Origin: Pseudomonadota bacterium | Lineage (GTDB): Bacteria > Pseudomonadota > Alphaproteobacteria > Sphingomonadales > Sphingomonadaceae | Assembly: GCA_023433445.1 (NCBI GenBank) | Contig: JAEZCS010000228.1 | Coordinates: forward strand, 1 to 46,820 | Direction of reading: 5' to 3' | DNA: 46,820 nt | Part shown: positions 1 to 8,292 of the stretch, piece by piece | Layout of the letters: the number at the start of each line of letters is the position of its first letter | Position numbering within the stretch: the first letter of the stretch is position 1 | Program-made: the position numbers and the translations under genes | The notes under the pieces: model-generated | The model's input: the letters and a program-made list of their open reading frames with translations, nothing else | What the model was told of the DNA's origin: nothing | Database searches by the model: none

Positions 1-584
1 TCGCCGATGACACGGCTGGCATCAAATATACCGGCCGCGATCCCGTCCGCGCCCATGAAATCACCATGGACGAAATCCACAAGGGTGAGGCGAACCCCGA
101 TTACCGTCTCAAGATGCTGAAGGGTCCCGAGCCGGTTCGCCGTACCAAGGGGCCGCGCTACACGCCGGTGTCGAAGCGTCAGGACAAGCCAGATGGCATC
201 GCCTGGATTCTGCGCAATCATCCGGAAATCTCGGACGGCGCGATCGGCAAGCTGATCGGCACCACCCGCACCACCATCGCCGCGATCCGCGATCGCACGC
301 ACTGGAACATCTCCAACATCGTGCCCAAGGATCCGGTGACGCTGGGCCTCTGCTCGCAGCGTGAACTTGATGCGCTGGTGACGAAGGCCGCGAAGAAGGC
401 CGGTATCGAAGCGCCGACCGCCTCCCGCCTGGATGGCGACCGCGAAGCGCTGATCGAAGAACTGCGCCGCGAGCGCGCCGATGCCGCCCGCCGCGCCGAG
501 GAAGCGTTGAAGAGCGAGTCCGACCTGATCTCGGGCGCCGCGACCATCCTCGACCCGTTCAGCAACAACCAGGGTCAGGTCTGA
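1..584 (+). CDS. trcR: Cell-cycle transcriptional regulator TrcR (DUF1013), 5' truncated by window edge
   Basis: The reading frame is open from the first bases of the window (codons starting at base 3), so the start lies to the left; 193 residues are visible. The stretch around WILRNHPEISDGAIGKLIGT followed by a TRTTIAAIRDRTHW-like helix is the conserved DUF1013 core, which looks like a winged or helix-turn-helix DNA-binding unit. The C-terminal third is a charged, Glu/Arg-rich helix that could form a coiled coil. The family is confined to Alphaproteobacteria and is known from Caulobacter as TrcR, which co-occupies promoters with RNA polymerase. The ATG at base 66 is internal, not the true start: the upstream codons carry conserved-looking sequence. 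A strong hairpin follows the stop. Confidence 0.85.
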   Translation, partial: ADDTAGIKYTGRDPVRAHEITMDEIHKGEANPDYRLKMLKGPEPVRRTKGPRYTPVSKRQDKPDGIAWILRNHPEISDGAIGKLIGTTRTTIAAIRDRTHWNISNIVPKDPVTLGLCSQRELDALVTKAAKKAGIEAPTASRLDGDREALIEELRRERADAARRAEEALKSESDLISGAATILDPFSNNQGQV

Positions 585-597
585 TCCTCTTCTGATG

Positions 598-625
598 CCC
601 TGCTTTACGCTTGCGTAAAGCAGGG
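598..625 (+). terminator. Perfect 13-bp inverted repeat between trcR and the acyl-CoA ligase gene
   Basis: CCCTGCTTTACGC, then TT, then its exact reverse complement, 13 nt after the trcR stop. The stem is very stable but has no T-run on either side, so it is either a U-less transcription terminator for trcR or an RNA-stability element. The TTG that could open a longer form of the next gene lies in the loop, which argues against that start. Confidence 0.5.
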
Positions 626-646
626 GTCCGGCTTACACCTGCCTTA

Positions 647-2353
647 ATGGAGAGCAGCGAAGCGGTCTGGAAAGACCATTATAATCATCCCAATCCCTGG
701 GATCAGTCCTTTCCCCCCCTGTCGATGGTCGACATGGTCGTCGCCAGCGCGAAGGCCAATCCCGACGCGCCGATGATCGATTTCCTCGGCCGCCGCACGA
801 CCTATGGCGACATGCTGCACGCCATCTGCCGCGTTGCCAGCGGCCTGCAGGACATGGGCGTTCGCAAGGGCGACCGGGTCGGCCTCTACCTCCCCAACGT
901 GCCCCATTATGTCGCCGCTTATTATGGAGCGATGATGGCGGGGGCGATCGTCGTCAATTTCTCGCCCCTCTACACCGCCGCCGAACTGGAACATCAGGTC
1001 GAGGATAGCGGCACCAAGATTCTCTTCACCCTGTCCGCCAAGGCCTTGCTGCCGACCGCGCTGGAAGTGCTGGACAACAGCAGCCTCGAACGCCTCGTTG
1101 TCGGATGCGTGGCGGAGGCGTTGCCTCCGGCCAAGTCGGTGCTTTTCCGCCTCTTCAAGCGCAAGGAGACGGCGCAGATCCCTCATGATCCGCGCATCAC
1201 CCACTATGCCGACCTGCTGCGCCATGGCGAGGATCCGACGGCGGTGGAGATTGATCCCGTCAACGACGTCGCCCTGTTGCAATATACCGGCGGCACTACG
1301 GGGCGGCCCAAGGGCGCGATGCTGACCCACCAGAATTTGACCGCCAATGCCCGTCAGATCCGCCTGATCGATCCGCACCCGGAAGCTGTCGATCGCATCC
1401 TCGCGGTCCTGCCTTTCTTCCACGTTTTCGCCAATACCTGCGTTCTCAACCGCACGGTCTTGAACGGCGGGGAGATGGTCATGCTGCCTCGTTTCGAAGC
1501 GGTGCAGGTGCTCGCAGCGATCCAGCGGACCAGCCCCACATCGATGCCCGGCGTGCCCACCATGTTCCAGGCGCTGCTCGATCATCCGGCGACGCCGAAC
1601 ATCGACTTCTCCTCGCTGCGCCTCTGCATCTCTGGCGGCGCGCCCTTGCCGCTGGAAGTCAAGCAGCGGTTCGAGGCTGCGACAGGCGCGAAACTGGTCG
1701 AAGGCTATGGGCTCACCGAAAGCAGCCCGGTCGTCTGCTCAAACCCCTATGAGGGGCTTAACAAGAGCGGCACCGTGGGCCAGCCGATCCCTGGCACTCA
1801 CGTCAAGCTGGTCGATCGCGAAGATCCCACGCGCCCGCCACCTCCGGGGGAGCCGGGCGAACTGGTCTTCGCCGGACCACAGATCATGAAGGGCTATTGG
1901 CAGCGTCCCGATGCTGACCGGAAGGTATTCGTCGATGGTTGGCTGCGCACCGGCGATGTCGGCCTGATCGATGAAGACGGCTATGTGAAGATTGTCGACC
2001 GATTGAAGGACATGATCGCTGTCGGCGGGTTCAAGGTGTTCCCCAGCCAGGTCGAAGCGGTGCTCTACCATCACCCCGCGGTCAAGGAAGCGCTCGTGAT
2101 CGGCATCCCCGACGCCTATCGCGGCGAGTGCCCCAAGGCGTTCGTCACGCTTCAGGAGGGCGCGGAGATTGATGGGGAGGGGCTGAAGGCCTGGCTCAAT
2201 CCTCAACTGGGCAAGCATGAAAAGGTTTGCGAAGTCGAAGTCCGCCTGAACCTGCCCAAGACGCTGGTCGGTAAATTGTCGCGCAAGGAACTCGTCGCAG
2301 AAGAACGTGAGAAGGCGCAGGCGGCGGCCGGGCAGGGTGGAACGGCCGCCTGA
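647..2353 (+). CDS. Long-chain fatty-acid--CoA ligase (AMP-binding, FadD-like)
   Basis: This is a 568-residue member of the ANL adenylating superfamily. It would activate a fatty acid to acyl-AMP and then to acyl-CoA at the cytoplasmic side of the membrane. The ATP-binding P-loop YTGGTTGRPKG sits near residue 213, the A5 motif YGLTESSP follows in the middle, and the A7/A8 region has RTGDVG and IVDRLKDMI. The C-terminal catalytic lysine lies in PKTLVGKLSRKEL. The length is normal for FadD-type enzymes. I chose ATG at 647 because the upstream TTG at 611 lies in the loop of a 13-bp hairpin and the extra residues look random. The exact chain length handled cannot be read from the sequence. It stands alone, with msrA 45 bp downstream on the same strand. 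Confidence 0.85.
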   Translation: MESSEAVWKDHYNHPNPWDQSFPPLSMVDMVVASAKANPDAPMIDFLGRRTTYGDMLHAICRVASGLQDMGVRKGDRVGLYLPNVPHYVAAYYGAMMAGAIVVNFSPLYTAAELEHQVEDSGTKILFTLSAKALLPTALEVLDNSSLERLVVGCVAEALPPAKSVLFRLFKRKETAQIPHDPRITHYADLLRHGEDPTAVEIDPVNDVALLQYTGGTTGRPKGAMLTHQNLTANARQIRLIDPHPEAVDRILAVLPFFHVFANTCVLNRTVLNGGEMVMLPRFEAVQVLAAIQRTSPTSMPGVPTMFQALLDHPATPNIDFSSLRLCISGGAPLPLEVKQRFEAATGAKLVEGYGLTESSPVVCSNPYEGLNKSGTVGQPIPGTHVKLVDREDPTRPPPPGEPGELVFAGPQIMKGYWQRPDADRKVFVDGWLRTGDVGLIDEDGYVKIVDRLKDMIAVGGFKVFPSQVEAVLYHHPAVKEALVIGIPDAYRGECPKAFVTLQEGAEIDGEGLKAWLNPQLGKHEKVCEVEVRLNLPKTLVGKLSRKELVAEEREKAQAAAGQGGTAA

Positions 2354-2398
2354 TCGTCACTATCTTGTGCGCTACATAGGATAAGGAACCAGGCGGAA

Positions 2399-2932
2399 AT
2401 GGCCGAAGAAATCGCGACGCTGGCGGGTGGCTGCTTCTGGTGCACCGAAGCGGTCTATCAAAATCTGAAGGGCGTCCGATCGGTCGAAAGCGGCTATATC
2501 GGCGGTCAGGTGCCGAACCCCAGCTATGAGCAGGTTTGCGCCGGATCGACCGGCCATGCCGAAGCGATCCGCATCGCCTATGACCCGGAGGTCATCTCCT
2601 ATGGCGACCTGCTCGACATCTTCTTCGCTACCCATGATCCGACGACGCTGAATCGTCAGGGCAACGACATCGGTACGCAGTATCGCTCTGCCATCTTCCC
2701 CCATTCGCCAGAGCAAGAAGCGGAAGCCAAGGCCGCCATAAAGCGCGCCCAACCGGATCATCGGAGCCCTATCGTCACCACGATCGAACCCGATGCACCC
2801 TGGTATCCCGCTGAGGATTATCACCAGAAATATTGGGAGCGCGTCGGGGACCGGAACCCCTATTGCATCGCGGTCATCCCGCCCAAGCTCGCCAAGCTCC
2901 GCAAGGGCTTTGCCGAGCGGATCGAAGGCTGA
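2399..2932 (+). CDS. msrA: Peptide-methionine (S)-S-oxide reductase MsrA
   Basis: A 177-residue MsrA that reduces the S epimer of methionine sulfoxide in proteins and in free methionine, using thioredoxin. The signature GGCFWC is at residues 10-15, with the nucleophilic cysteine at 12. The IGG segment, the HAEAIRIAYDPEVISYGDLLDIFF block and TQYRSAIF are all typical. The Asp/Tyr-rich C-terminal part (HQKYWERVGDRNPYC) contains a cysteine that could resolve the disulfide. An AGGAA sequence precedes the ATG. It may be co-transcribed with the ligase gene 45 bp upstream. No MsrB domain is fused. Confidence 0.95.
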   Translation: MAEEIATLAGGCFWCTEAVYQNLKGVRSVESGYIGGQVPNPSYEQVCAGSTGHAEAIRIAYDPEVISYGDLLDIFFATHDPTTLNRQGNDIGTQYRSAIFPHSPEQEAEAKAAIKRAQPDHRSPIVTTIEPDAPWYPAEDYHQKYWERVGDRNPYCIAVIPPKLAKLRKGFAERIEG

Positions 2933-3095
2933 TCGTCAAAAATAAGCCCCCGGCTTCCAAGGGAGGGAAGGTGTGAGCAGATCGCCGCTTGCCCGAACGG
3001 ATGAGGCGGGGCCTATAACTCATCCCAACAAGACCGCTTAGGCTGAGGTTAATCCAGACCATGCCATGCCCGCATCGGTTTACAGGGGAATATCC

Positions 3096-3362
3096 ATGCG
3101 CTCATTGATGACGATCGCCCTAGCCGGGATCATGCTGGCCCTGCCGGGCTGCATTGCAAAGACGGCGCTCGACGTCGCCACTTTGCCGGTACGGGCTGGA
3201 GCGCAGGCCGCGGATTGGGCCACGACCAGCCAAGAGGAATCCGATCGCAACTATGGTCGGCGGATGCGCAAACAGGAGGCGCGAGACGCTCGCGAACGCA
3301 AGAAGGCCGAAGAACAACGCCGCCGCGAATGCAAGCGCGCTGGCTATCGGGATTGTGGTTGA
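3096..3362 (+). CDS. Small putative lipoprotein, function unknown
   Basis: An 88-residue protein. The N-terminus MRSLMTIALAGIMLALPGC is a lipoprotein signal peptide with lipobox LPGC, so the mature protein should be lipid-anchored at Cys19. The rest is hydrophilic. Its second half is extremely basic and acidic (KQEARDARERKKAEEQRRREC) and is probably one long helix, ending in a Cys pair region. I took the ATG at 3096 rather than the one at 3066, because only 3096 gives a proper signal peptide. I do not recognise a named family. It sits in a convergent arrangement with the Sua5 gene (24 bp between the stops). Confidence 0.65.
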   Translation: MRSLMTIALAGIMLALPGCIAKTALDVATLPVRAGAQAADWATTSQEESDRNYGRRMRKQEARDARERKKAEEQRRRECKRAGYRDCG

Positions 3363-3386
3363 AGTGACGCGGCGCTCTGACAGCCC

Positions 3387-4286
3387 CTAAGCCGCCGCCC
3401 GCCGCAGCCGGTCATTGATCGCCACCCCAATGCCTTCATCCGGGATCGGTGCCACCGCGATATGGCTGGCAGCGCTTGCGTCGGCGACATGCAGAGCGGC
3501 GAACAGGTTTGCCGCCGCTTCCTGCACATCGGCATCAGGGCTGAGGTTCAGGTTGCACGGCATCAATCCAAAGCCGATCAGATATTCATCCTTCTCCGCC
3601 CGCAATGCATTCAGCCGCACCGGCTTTGATGGCGCATAATGGCTTTCCAGCTGGCCCGGCGCTTCGATTTTGGCATTTTCCGGCCCGACTGCCACCGGGA
3701 GCCCGCTCGCTTCCTCCAGCATCGCCACCGTCACCGGCCCGGGCCGCAGCAGTCGGATGCGATCCTCCTCTGGCGCCACGATCGTGGATTCCAGTCCCTC
3801 GCTCGTTGGCCCTTCGTCCAGGATCAACCGCACCTTGCCGTTGAGGCTGGCGAGCACATGCTCCGCGCGGGTCGGGCTGATCGCGCCGCTGCGATTGGCG
3901 GACGGCGCAGCCAGGGGTCGGCTGCTTTCCCGGATCAGCGCCCGCATTGCCGGGTGCGCGGGGAGGCGCAGCGCCACGGTCGGCAGGCCCGCCGTCACCA
4001 GCGATGACAGGCCGCTTCCTTCCAGCACTGGCAGTACCATGGTCAGCGCGCCGGGCCAGAAGGCCGCCGCCAACCGGTCGGCCACTGGCGAAAAGACCGC
4101 GAGCCGCTCCGCCATTTCCCTGTCCGCGACATGGACGATCAGCGGGTTGAAGCTCGGGCGTCCCTTGGCGCTGTAAATCGCCGCGACCGCGCTATCGTCC
4201 GTTGCATCGGCCGCGAGCCCGTAGACCGTCTCGGTCGGCACCGCGACCGGCTCGCCCGCGCGGATCAGCAACGCGGCTTCGCGCAA
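3387..4286 (-). CDS. L-threonylcarbamoyladenylate synthase, Sua5 type
   Basis: Makes threonylcarbamoyl-AMP from threonine, bicarbonate and ATP, the first step of t6A37 modification of ANN-decoding tRNAs. The YrdC-type domain opens with PVAVPTETVYGLAADAT and IYSAKGRPSFNPLIVHV (KxR and SxN elements). The C-terminal ~100 residues are the extra Sua5 domain, with the linker motif SHYAPSKPVRL. At about 299 residues it is the long (Sua5/TsaC2) form. The start is uncertain: the frame is closed by TAA at 4320-4322 and contains no ATG or GTG before the core; the only standard alternative is TTG at 4286, and conserved-looking residues (RYGTEALREAA) precede it. The true start may be an unusual codon such as ATC. 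Confidence 0.88.
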   Translation of the reverse strand: MREAALLIRAGEPVAVPTETVYGLAADATDDSAVAAIYSAKGRPSFNPLIVHVADREMAERLAVFSPVADRLAAAFWPGALTMVLPVLEGSGLSSLVTAGLPTVALRLPAHPAMRALIRESSRPLAAPSANRSGAISPTRAEHVLASLNGKVRLILDEGPTSEGLESTIVAPEEDRIRLLRPGPVTVAMLEEASGLPVAVGPENAKIEAPGQLESHYAPSKPVRLNALRAEKDEYLIGFGLMPCNLNLSPDADVQEAAANLFAALHVADASAASHIAVAPIPDEGIGVAINDRLRRAAA

Positions 4287-4452
4287 GGCTTCGGTGCCAT
4301 ATCGGCAGATGCGGGTGGATTAGACAGGATTTGGGATGGTCACGGCCCCCGCGGTATAAGCCCCTGCGTCATGGAGTAAAAGTCCATTACTACAGAAGAA
4401 TGACAGGTCCGTTCGCCTTGCCGGGGCGGGGAAGGGGGGGTAAGCCCGCCGC

Positions 4453-5271
4453 ATGACCGACGATATCCTCAGCCGCATCGCCAGCGCGCTGGAGCGCATA
4501 GCCCCGCCGCCCCCGTCCTCGGCGGACCTCGGCACCGCGTCCGCCTATGTCTGGGACGGCAGCGCGATCCAGGCTGTCGATGCGTTTGAGCCCGTGAACT
4601 ATGACCTCCTCACGGGCATCGATGCACAGAAAGCGACGCTGCTCGAAAACACCCGTCGCCATGCGGACCGCCATGCCGCGCATGACGTCCTGCTCTGGGG
4701 CGCGCGCGGAACAGGCAAGTCCGCCGTTGTCGCGGCCGTGGTCGACCGGCTCCAGCAGGAGGGGGCCGACATCGCCCTGCTGCAATGTGCAATCGATGAA
4801 CTGGCCAGTCTGCCGCGCCTCTTCTCGCTCCTGCGCACGACGCAGCGGCCGTTCATCCTCTTTCTCGACGATCTCGGCTTTGACGAAGGCGGAGTCGGCG
4901 ATGCGCGCGCTCTGCGTTCGCTGCTTCAGGGCGGGACGGCGGCTAGGCCCGCCAATGTCCGCCTCTATGTCACCTCCAATCGTCGCCACATCGTTCCGCG
5001 CCACCTGTCCGAGCAGGATGACCCCGTCAATCCGCGCGACGTGATTGATGACAAGATGGCGCTGTCGGATCGCTTCGGTCTCAGCCTTGGCTTTCACGCC
5101 ATCGACCAGCAGGCTTATGTCGATATCGTCACCGGCTATGCCGACAGTCTCGGCCTCAGCTTCGATCCGCTTGAAGCGATCCAGTGGGCGACCCAACGGG
5201 GCAGCCGTTCAGGCCGCGTCGCCTGGCAATATGTGGTGGAACTGGCAGGCCGTAACGGCCGCGCGCTTTGA
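4453..5271 (+). CDS. DUF815-family AAA+ ATP-binding protein
   Basis: A 272-residue predicted ATPase of the DUF815 family, whose cellular role is unknown. Walker A is GARGTGKS at residues 83-90, and Walker B is FILFLDDLGF with the acidic pair near residue 139. Sensor-like SNRRHI follows at about 178, then an RFGLSLGF segment typical of the family. The first 50 residues are a variable N-terminal helix. The start ATG is 11 nt after a run of GGGGAAGGGGGG, which can act as ribosome-binding site. It is transcribed away from the Sua5 gene and is followed by a palindromic repeat element. Confidence 0.8.
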   Translation: MTDDILSRIASALERIAPPPPSSADLGTASAYVWDGSAIQAVDAFEPVNYDLLTGIDAQKATLLENTRRHADRHAAHDVLLWGARGTGKSAVVAAVVDRLQQEGADIALLQCAIDELASLPRLFSLLRTTQRPFILFLDDLGFDEGGVGDARALRSLLQGGTAARPANVRLYVTSNRRHIVPRHLSEQDDPVNPRDVIDDKMALSDRFGLSLGFHAIDQQAYVDIVTGYADSLGLSFDPLEAIQWATQRGSRSGRVAWQYVVELAGRNGRAL

Positions 5272-5305
5272 ACCCGGCCTTGGGAAATTTAAGAGGTTAA
5301 GCTGT

Positions 5306-5346
5306 CGTCACCCCGGACGTGATCCGGGGTCCCGCTCCGGGTGACG
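5306..5346. repeat. REP-like palindromic intergenic element
   Basis: A compound palindrome: CGTCACCC at the left end pairs with GGGTGACG at the right end, and an inner CCCCGGA / TCCGGGG pair has a 5-nt loop. Elements of this kind (GTCATCCC...GGGATGAC) are scattered between genes in many alphaproteobacterial genomes. It lies between the convergent DUF815 and sugar dehydrogenase genes and could also act as a two-way terminator. Confidence 0.65.
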
Positions 5347-5357
5347 GTAATCCGCCT

Positions 5358-6686
5358 TCACTGACCCCCGGTCACTCGCCAGATCACGCCGCCGACATCG
5401 TCGCTGACCAACAGCGCGCCCTTTGCGTCGCCAGCGACATCGACGGGACGCCCGCGCGCGTTGCCGTCCGCGTCCAGGAAGCCGGTCAACACGTCGACGG
5501 GCTTGGCCTTGCTCACCTCGCCATTGGCGGCAAAGGGCACGAACACCACCTTGTAACCCGCCGCAGGCTTGCGGTTCCAGCTGCCGTGCAGGCCGACGAA
5601 GGCGCCATTGGCAAAGGCGCCGCCGATCTTCACCTTGTCGGCAAAGGCCAGCCCCAGCGGCGCGACATGGTTGCCCAGCGCATAGTCGGGGCGCTTGGTA
5701 TATTCGCGCACTTCCGGCCGCTGCGGCTGGACGCGGCGATCCTCATAACCGCCCCAATAATTCCACGGCCACCCGTAGAAGCCGCCAAACTCCACCCGCG
5801 TCAGATAGTCGGGCACCAGGTCGCTGCCCAGCATGTCACGCTCGTTCACCACGCCCCACAGCGCCTCGCTATTGGGCTCGAACGCCAGCCCGACGGGATT
5901 GCGCAGGCCCGAAGCGTAGATGCGATAGTCGCCGGTCTTGGGATTGACCTCCAGCACCGCCGCGCGGTTCGCTTCGCCATCCAGGCCGTTTTCGGCGATA
6001 TTGCTGTTGGACCCGACACCGACATAGAGCAGCCCCGTGGGCCCCGCCACCAGGCTCCTGGTCCAGTGCATGTTCGGCGCGTTGGCGGGCAGGTTCAGGA
6101 TCTTGTGGCCCTTGTCGGTGATCTGCGTCTCGCCCTCCTTGTAGGGGAAGGCCATCAACGCGTCGGTATTGGCGACGTAGAGCGTCCCGTCGACCAGCGC
6201 CATGCCATAGGGGGAGTTGAGCCCGGTCAGGAACGGCGTCTTCACCTCCGCGCGTCCGTCTCCATCCGCGTCACGCAGCAAGGTGATACGGTTGGCCGAA
6301 GGCACGCCCGCGCCCGCCTTGTTCATCAGGTAACTCATCACGCGGTCCGTGATCCCGCCGGCGGGACGCGGCGGGCTGTTCGTCTCGGCCACCAGGATAT
6401 CGCCATTGGGCAGCACCAGCATCGATCGCGGATGGGCAAGACCTTCGGCAAAGCGTGCGACGGCAAGACCATTTGCGGCCACCGGCTTCTCGCCTGCCTT
6501 CCACACTTTCACCTTGGCGACGTTGATGGTCGGAATAAGCTCGCTGCGAGGGGCGGTGAACACCGGTTCCTTGCCCGTATCGGCCCCGACCGCCAGTTTC
6601 GCCTTATCTCCTTGTGCAAGATAAAGGATCACGCCCCCCGCGATCAGCAGGAGGATCAGGGTGATGGCGATCAGATGCTTCTTCAT
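5358..6686 (-). CDS. PQQ-dependent sugar/sorbosone dehydrogenase family protein, membrane-anchored
   Basis: A 442-residue protein of the glucose/sorbosone dehydrogenase family, six-bladed beta-propellers that oxidise sugars or aldoses in the periplasm with PQQ. Residues 5-24 are a hydrophobic segment, a signal anchor. The propeller body has typical elements: LAHPRSMLVLPNGDILVAE, LLRDADGDGR, NSPYGMAL, GVGSNSNIAENG, ASGLRNPVGLAF, NERDMLGSDLVPDYL and LHGSWNRKP. The physiological substrate is unknown and PQQ use is inferred from family membership only. It is monocistronic or paired with the short membrane-protein gene 41 bp upstream. Confidence 0.85.
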   Translation of the reverse strand: MKKHLIAITLILLLIAGGVILYLAQGDKAKLAVGADTGKEPVFTAPRSELIPTINVAKVKVWKAGEKPVAANGLAVARFAEGLAHPRSMLVLPNGDILVAETNSPPRPAGGITDRVMSYLMNKAGAGVPSANRITLLRDADGDGRAEVKTPFLTGLNSPYGMALVDGTLYVANTDALMAFPYKEGETQITDKGHKILNLPANAPNMHWTRSLVAGPTGLLYVGVGSNSNIAENGLDGEANRAAVLEVNPKTGDYRIYASGLRNPVGLAFEPNSEALWGVVNERDMLGSDLVPDYLTRVEFGGFYGWPWNYWGGYEDRRVQPQRPEVREYTKRPDYALGNHVAPLGLAFADKVKIGGAFANGAFVGLHGSWNRKPAAGYKVVFVPFAANGEVSKAKPVDVLTGFLDADGNARGRPVDVAGDAKGALLVSDDVGGVIWRVTGGQ

Positions 6687-6727
6687 GAGGCTTGTCTATG
6701 CTGACCAGACCCGCGCTGCAAGGCGTG

Positions 6728-6901
6728 CTATCGGTCCCGTTCGCGCAGCCACAGCAGCAGCGCGATCACGCCGCCCAGCGCCGCGCCGGCCAGCAGCCCC
6801 GCGCTCGGTTGGCCCATCAAGCCGCCGATGATCGCTCCGGCCAGGATAAGCAGCGCAATGATCGCGCCCGCGCCAGTCGGATTCTTCTTGCCATTCGTCA
6901 T
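6728..6901 (-). CDS. Small two-helix membrane protein
   Basis: A 57-residue protein. After a polar start (MTNGKKNPTG) come two glycine-zipper-like hydrophobic stretches, residues 12-30 and 34-52, joined by a short QPS turn, and a basic end WLRERDR. The frame remains open upstream, but the ATG at 6901 follows an AAGGGCGG sequence and gives a sensible topology. No function can be assigned. It may share a transcript with the sugar dehydrogenase gene downstream. Confidence 0.6.
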   Translation of the reverse strand: MTNGKKNPTGAGAIIALLILAGAIIGGLMGQPSAGLLAGAALGGVIALLLWLRERDR

Positions 6902-7120
6902 CGCCACCGCCCTTGCCACGGCCCGCCCGCCAAGGCCAGCGCTTTGCGCAATGCCCCGCCCTGGCACAGGCCCGTCCCGGTCCAGGACATCTGTGCCGCA
7001 ACGGGACTTGGCTAACGAGGAGTTCACCCTCGTAACCCGCCGCTGCCCGTGAGAGCTGGAAATTGGCACGGCGCTTGAACCCTGCTTCCCATCGGGGCGA
7101 GATTTTTTTCGGGGGTTCTC

Positions 7121-7330
7121 ATGCAGTTGCCATATCTTTCCGACCGCAAAAGCTATGACGACGCGGCGGAGTTGATGGCAGCTTTCGGTGACAATGCCGG
7201 CTATGAAGCGGCGGCGCGCGCTGATCGCAGCCGCGACCTCGGCAACCACATCCATTTCTGCCACTGGCGTCAGATCGAGCGGCTGATCGTGCTGCTCGCG
7301 CACGACATGCCGCTCGGCACGATCCACTAA
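7121..7330 (+). CDS. Small hypothetical protein
   Basis: A 69-residue soluble protein: an N-terminal acidic helix (YDDAAELMAAFGDNAGYEAAARADRSR) and a His-rich segment NHIHFCHWRQIERLIVLLAHD. I do not recognise the family. The His and Cys residues could bind a metal, but this is speculation. The ATG is preceded by TTTTTTTCGGGGG, a weak ribosome-binding site. It is convergent with argC, whose stop is 18 bp away. Confidence 0.5.
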   Translation: MQLPYLSDRKSYDDAAELMAAFGDNAGYEAAARADRSRDLGNHIHFCHWRQIERLIVLLAHDMPLGTIH

Positions 7331-7347
7331 GCCATGGCGGGAGTGGT

Positions 7348-8292
7348 TTAAAGCCGCAGTCCCGCCGTCTCCGGCAATCCGGCCAGGATGTTCAGGTTCT
7401 GCACCGCAGCACCCGCCGCGCCCTTGCCCAGATTATCGAGCGCCGCGACCAGCCGCACCTGACCTGCATCGTCATTGCCAAAGACGAACAGCGCCAGCCG
7501 ATCCGTCGCACCGACATGCTCGATCGCGACCTGGCCGAGACCCGCGCTTTCCTCAAACGAAGCAACGCTGACGATCGGCGATCCCGCATAAGCTTCAGCC
7601 AATGCCGCATGAATGTCCGCAACCTTGGGCGCGCCCGCCATCGCGCGCAGCTGCAAGGGCACCTCGACGATCATGCCGCGATAGGTGTTGGCCACCGCAG
7701 GCGCGAAGATCGGCGGATGCGACAGCCCCGAATAGCGCATCATCTCCGGGATATGCTTGTGCGTGAGGCTAAGCCCATAGGGCCGGAAAGCGCTCGGCGC
7801 GCCGCCTTCGGCCTCGAACTCCGCGATCATCGCCTTGCCGCCGCCGGAATAGCCCGACGCGCCCGACACGGTCACCGGCCAGTCGGCTGGCACCAATCCG
7901 CCAAGCACCAGCGGCCGCACCAGCGCCAGGAAGCCGGTCGGCCAGCAGCCCGGATTGGACACGAAACGCGCGTTCGCCAGCTTTTCCCGGTGGCCAGGCT
8001 CCAGCTCGGCAAAGCCGTAGGTCCAGCCATCCGCCACGCGATGGGCGGTGGACGCATCGATCACCCGCGTGCGATCATTGTCGATCAGGGCCACCGCTTC
8101 CCGCGCGGCATCGTCGGGCAAGCACAGGATCACGATATCGGCGGCGTTCAAAGCCTCCCGCCGCGCCGCCGCATCCTTGCGCTTGTCCTCATCCAGGGTG
8201 AGGACGGACAGCTCAGGCCGCCCGGAAAGCCGCTCGACAATCTCAAGGCCGGTGGTGCCCACCCCGCCATCGATGAAAATCTTGTGTGTCAC
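7348..8292 (-). CDS. argC: N-acetyl-gamma-glutamyl-phosphate reductase (ArgC, short type)
   Basis: Third step of arginine biosynthesis: NADPH-dependent reduction of N-acetylglutamyl phosphate to the semialdehyde. The 314-residue length and N-terminus IFIDGGVGTTGLEI mark the short (type 2) ArgC. The nucleotide-binding glycine motif is GGVGTTG and the catalytic cysteine is C116 in SNPGCWPTG. The ATG overlaps the stop of the upstream peptidase gene by 4 bp (ATGA type), so the two are translationally coupled. No other arg gene is in the window. Confidence 0.95.
   Translation of the reverse strand: MTHKIFIDGGVGTTGLEIVERLSGRPELSVLTLDEDKRKDAAARREALNAADIVILCLPDDAAREAVALIDNDRTRVIDASTAHRVADGWTYGFAELEPGHREKLANARFVSNPGCWPTGFLALVRPLVLGGLVPADWPVTVSGASGYSGGGKAMIAEFEAEGGAPSAFRPYGLSLTHKHIPEMMRYSGLSHPPIFAPAVANTYRGMIVEVPLQLRAMAGAPKVADIHAALAEAYAGSPIVSVASFEESAGLGQVAIEHVGATDRLALFVFGNDDAGQVRLVAALDNLGKGAAGAAVQNLNILAGLPETAGLRL

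Noticed and set aside
5319..6704. 461-codon plus-strand frame
   Set aside because: It is the antisense shadow of the sugar dehydrogenase gene; its His/Arg/Gln-rich content comes from reverse-complement codon bias in GC-rich DNA.
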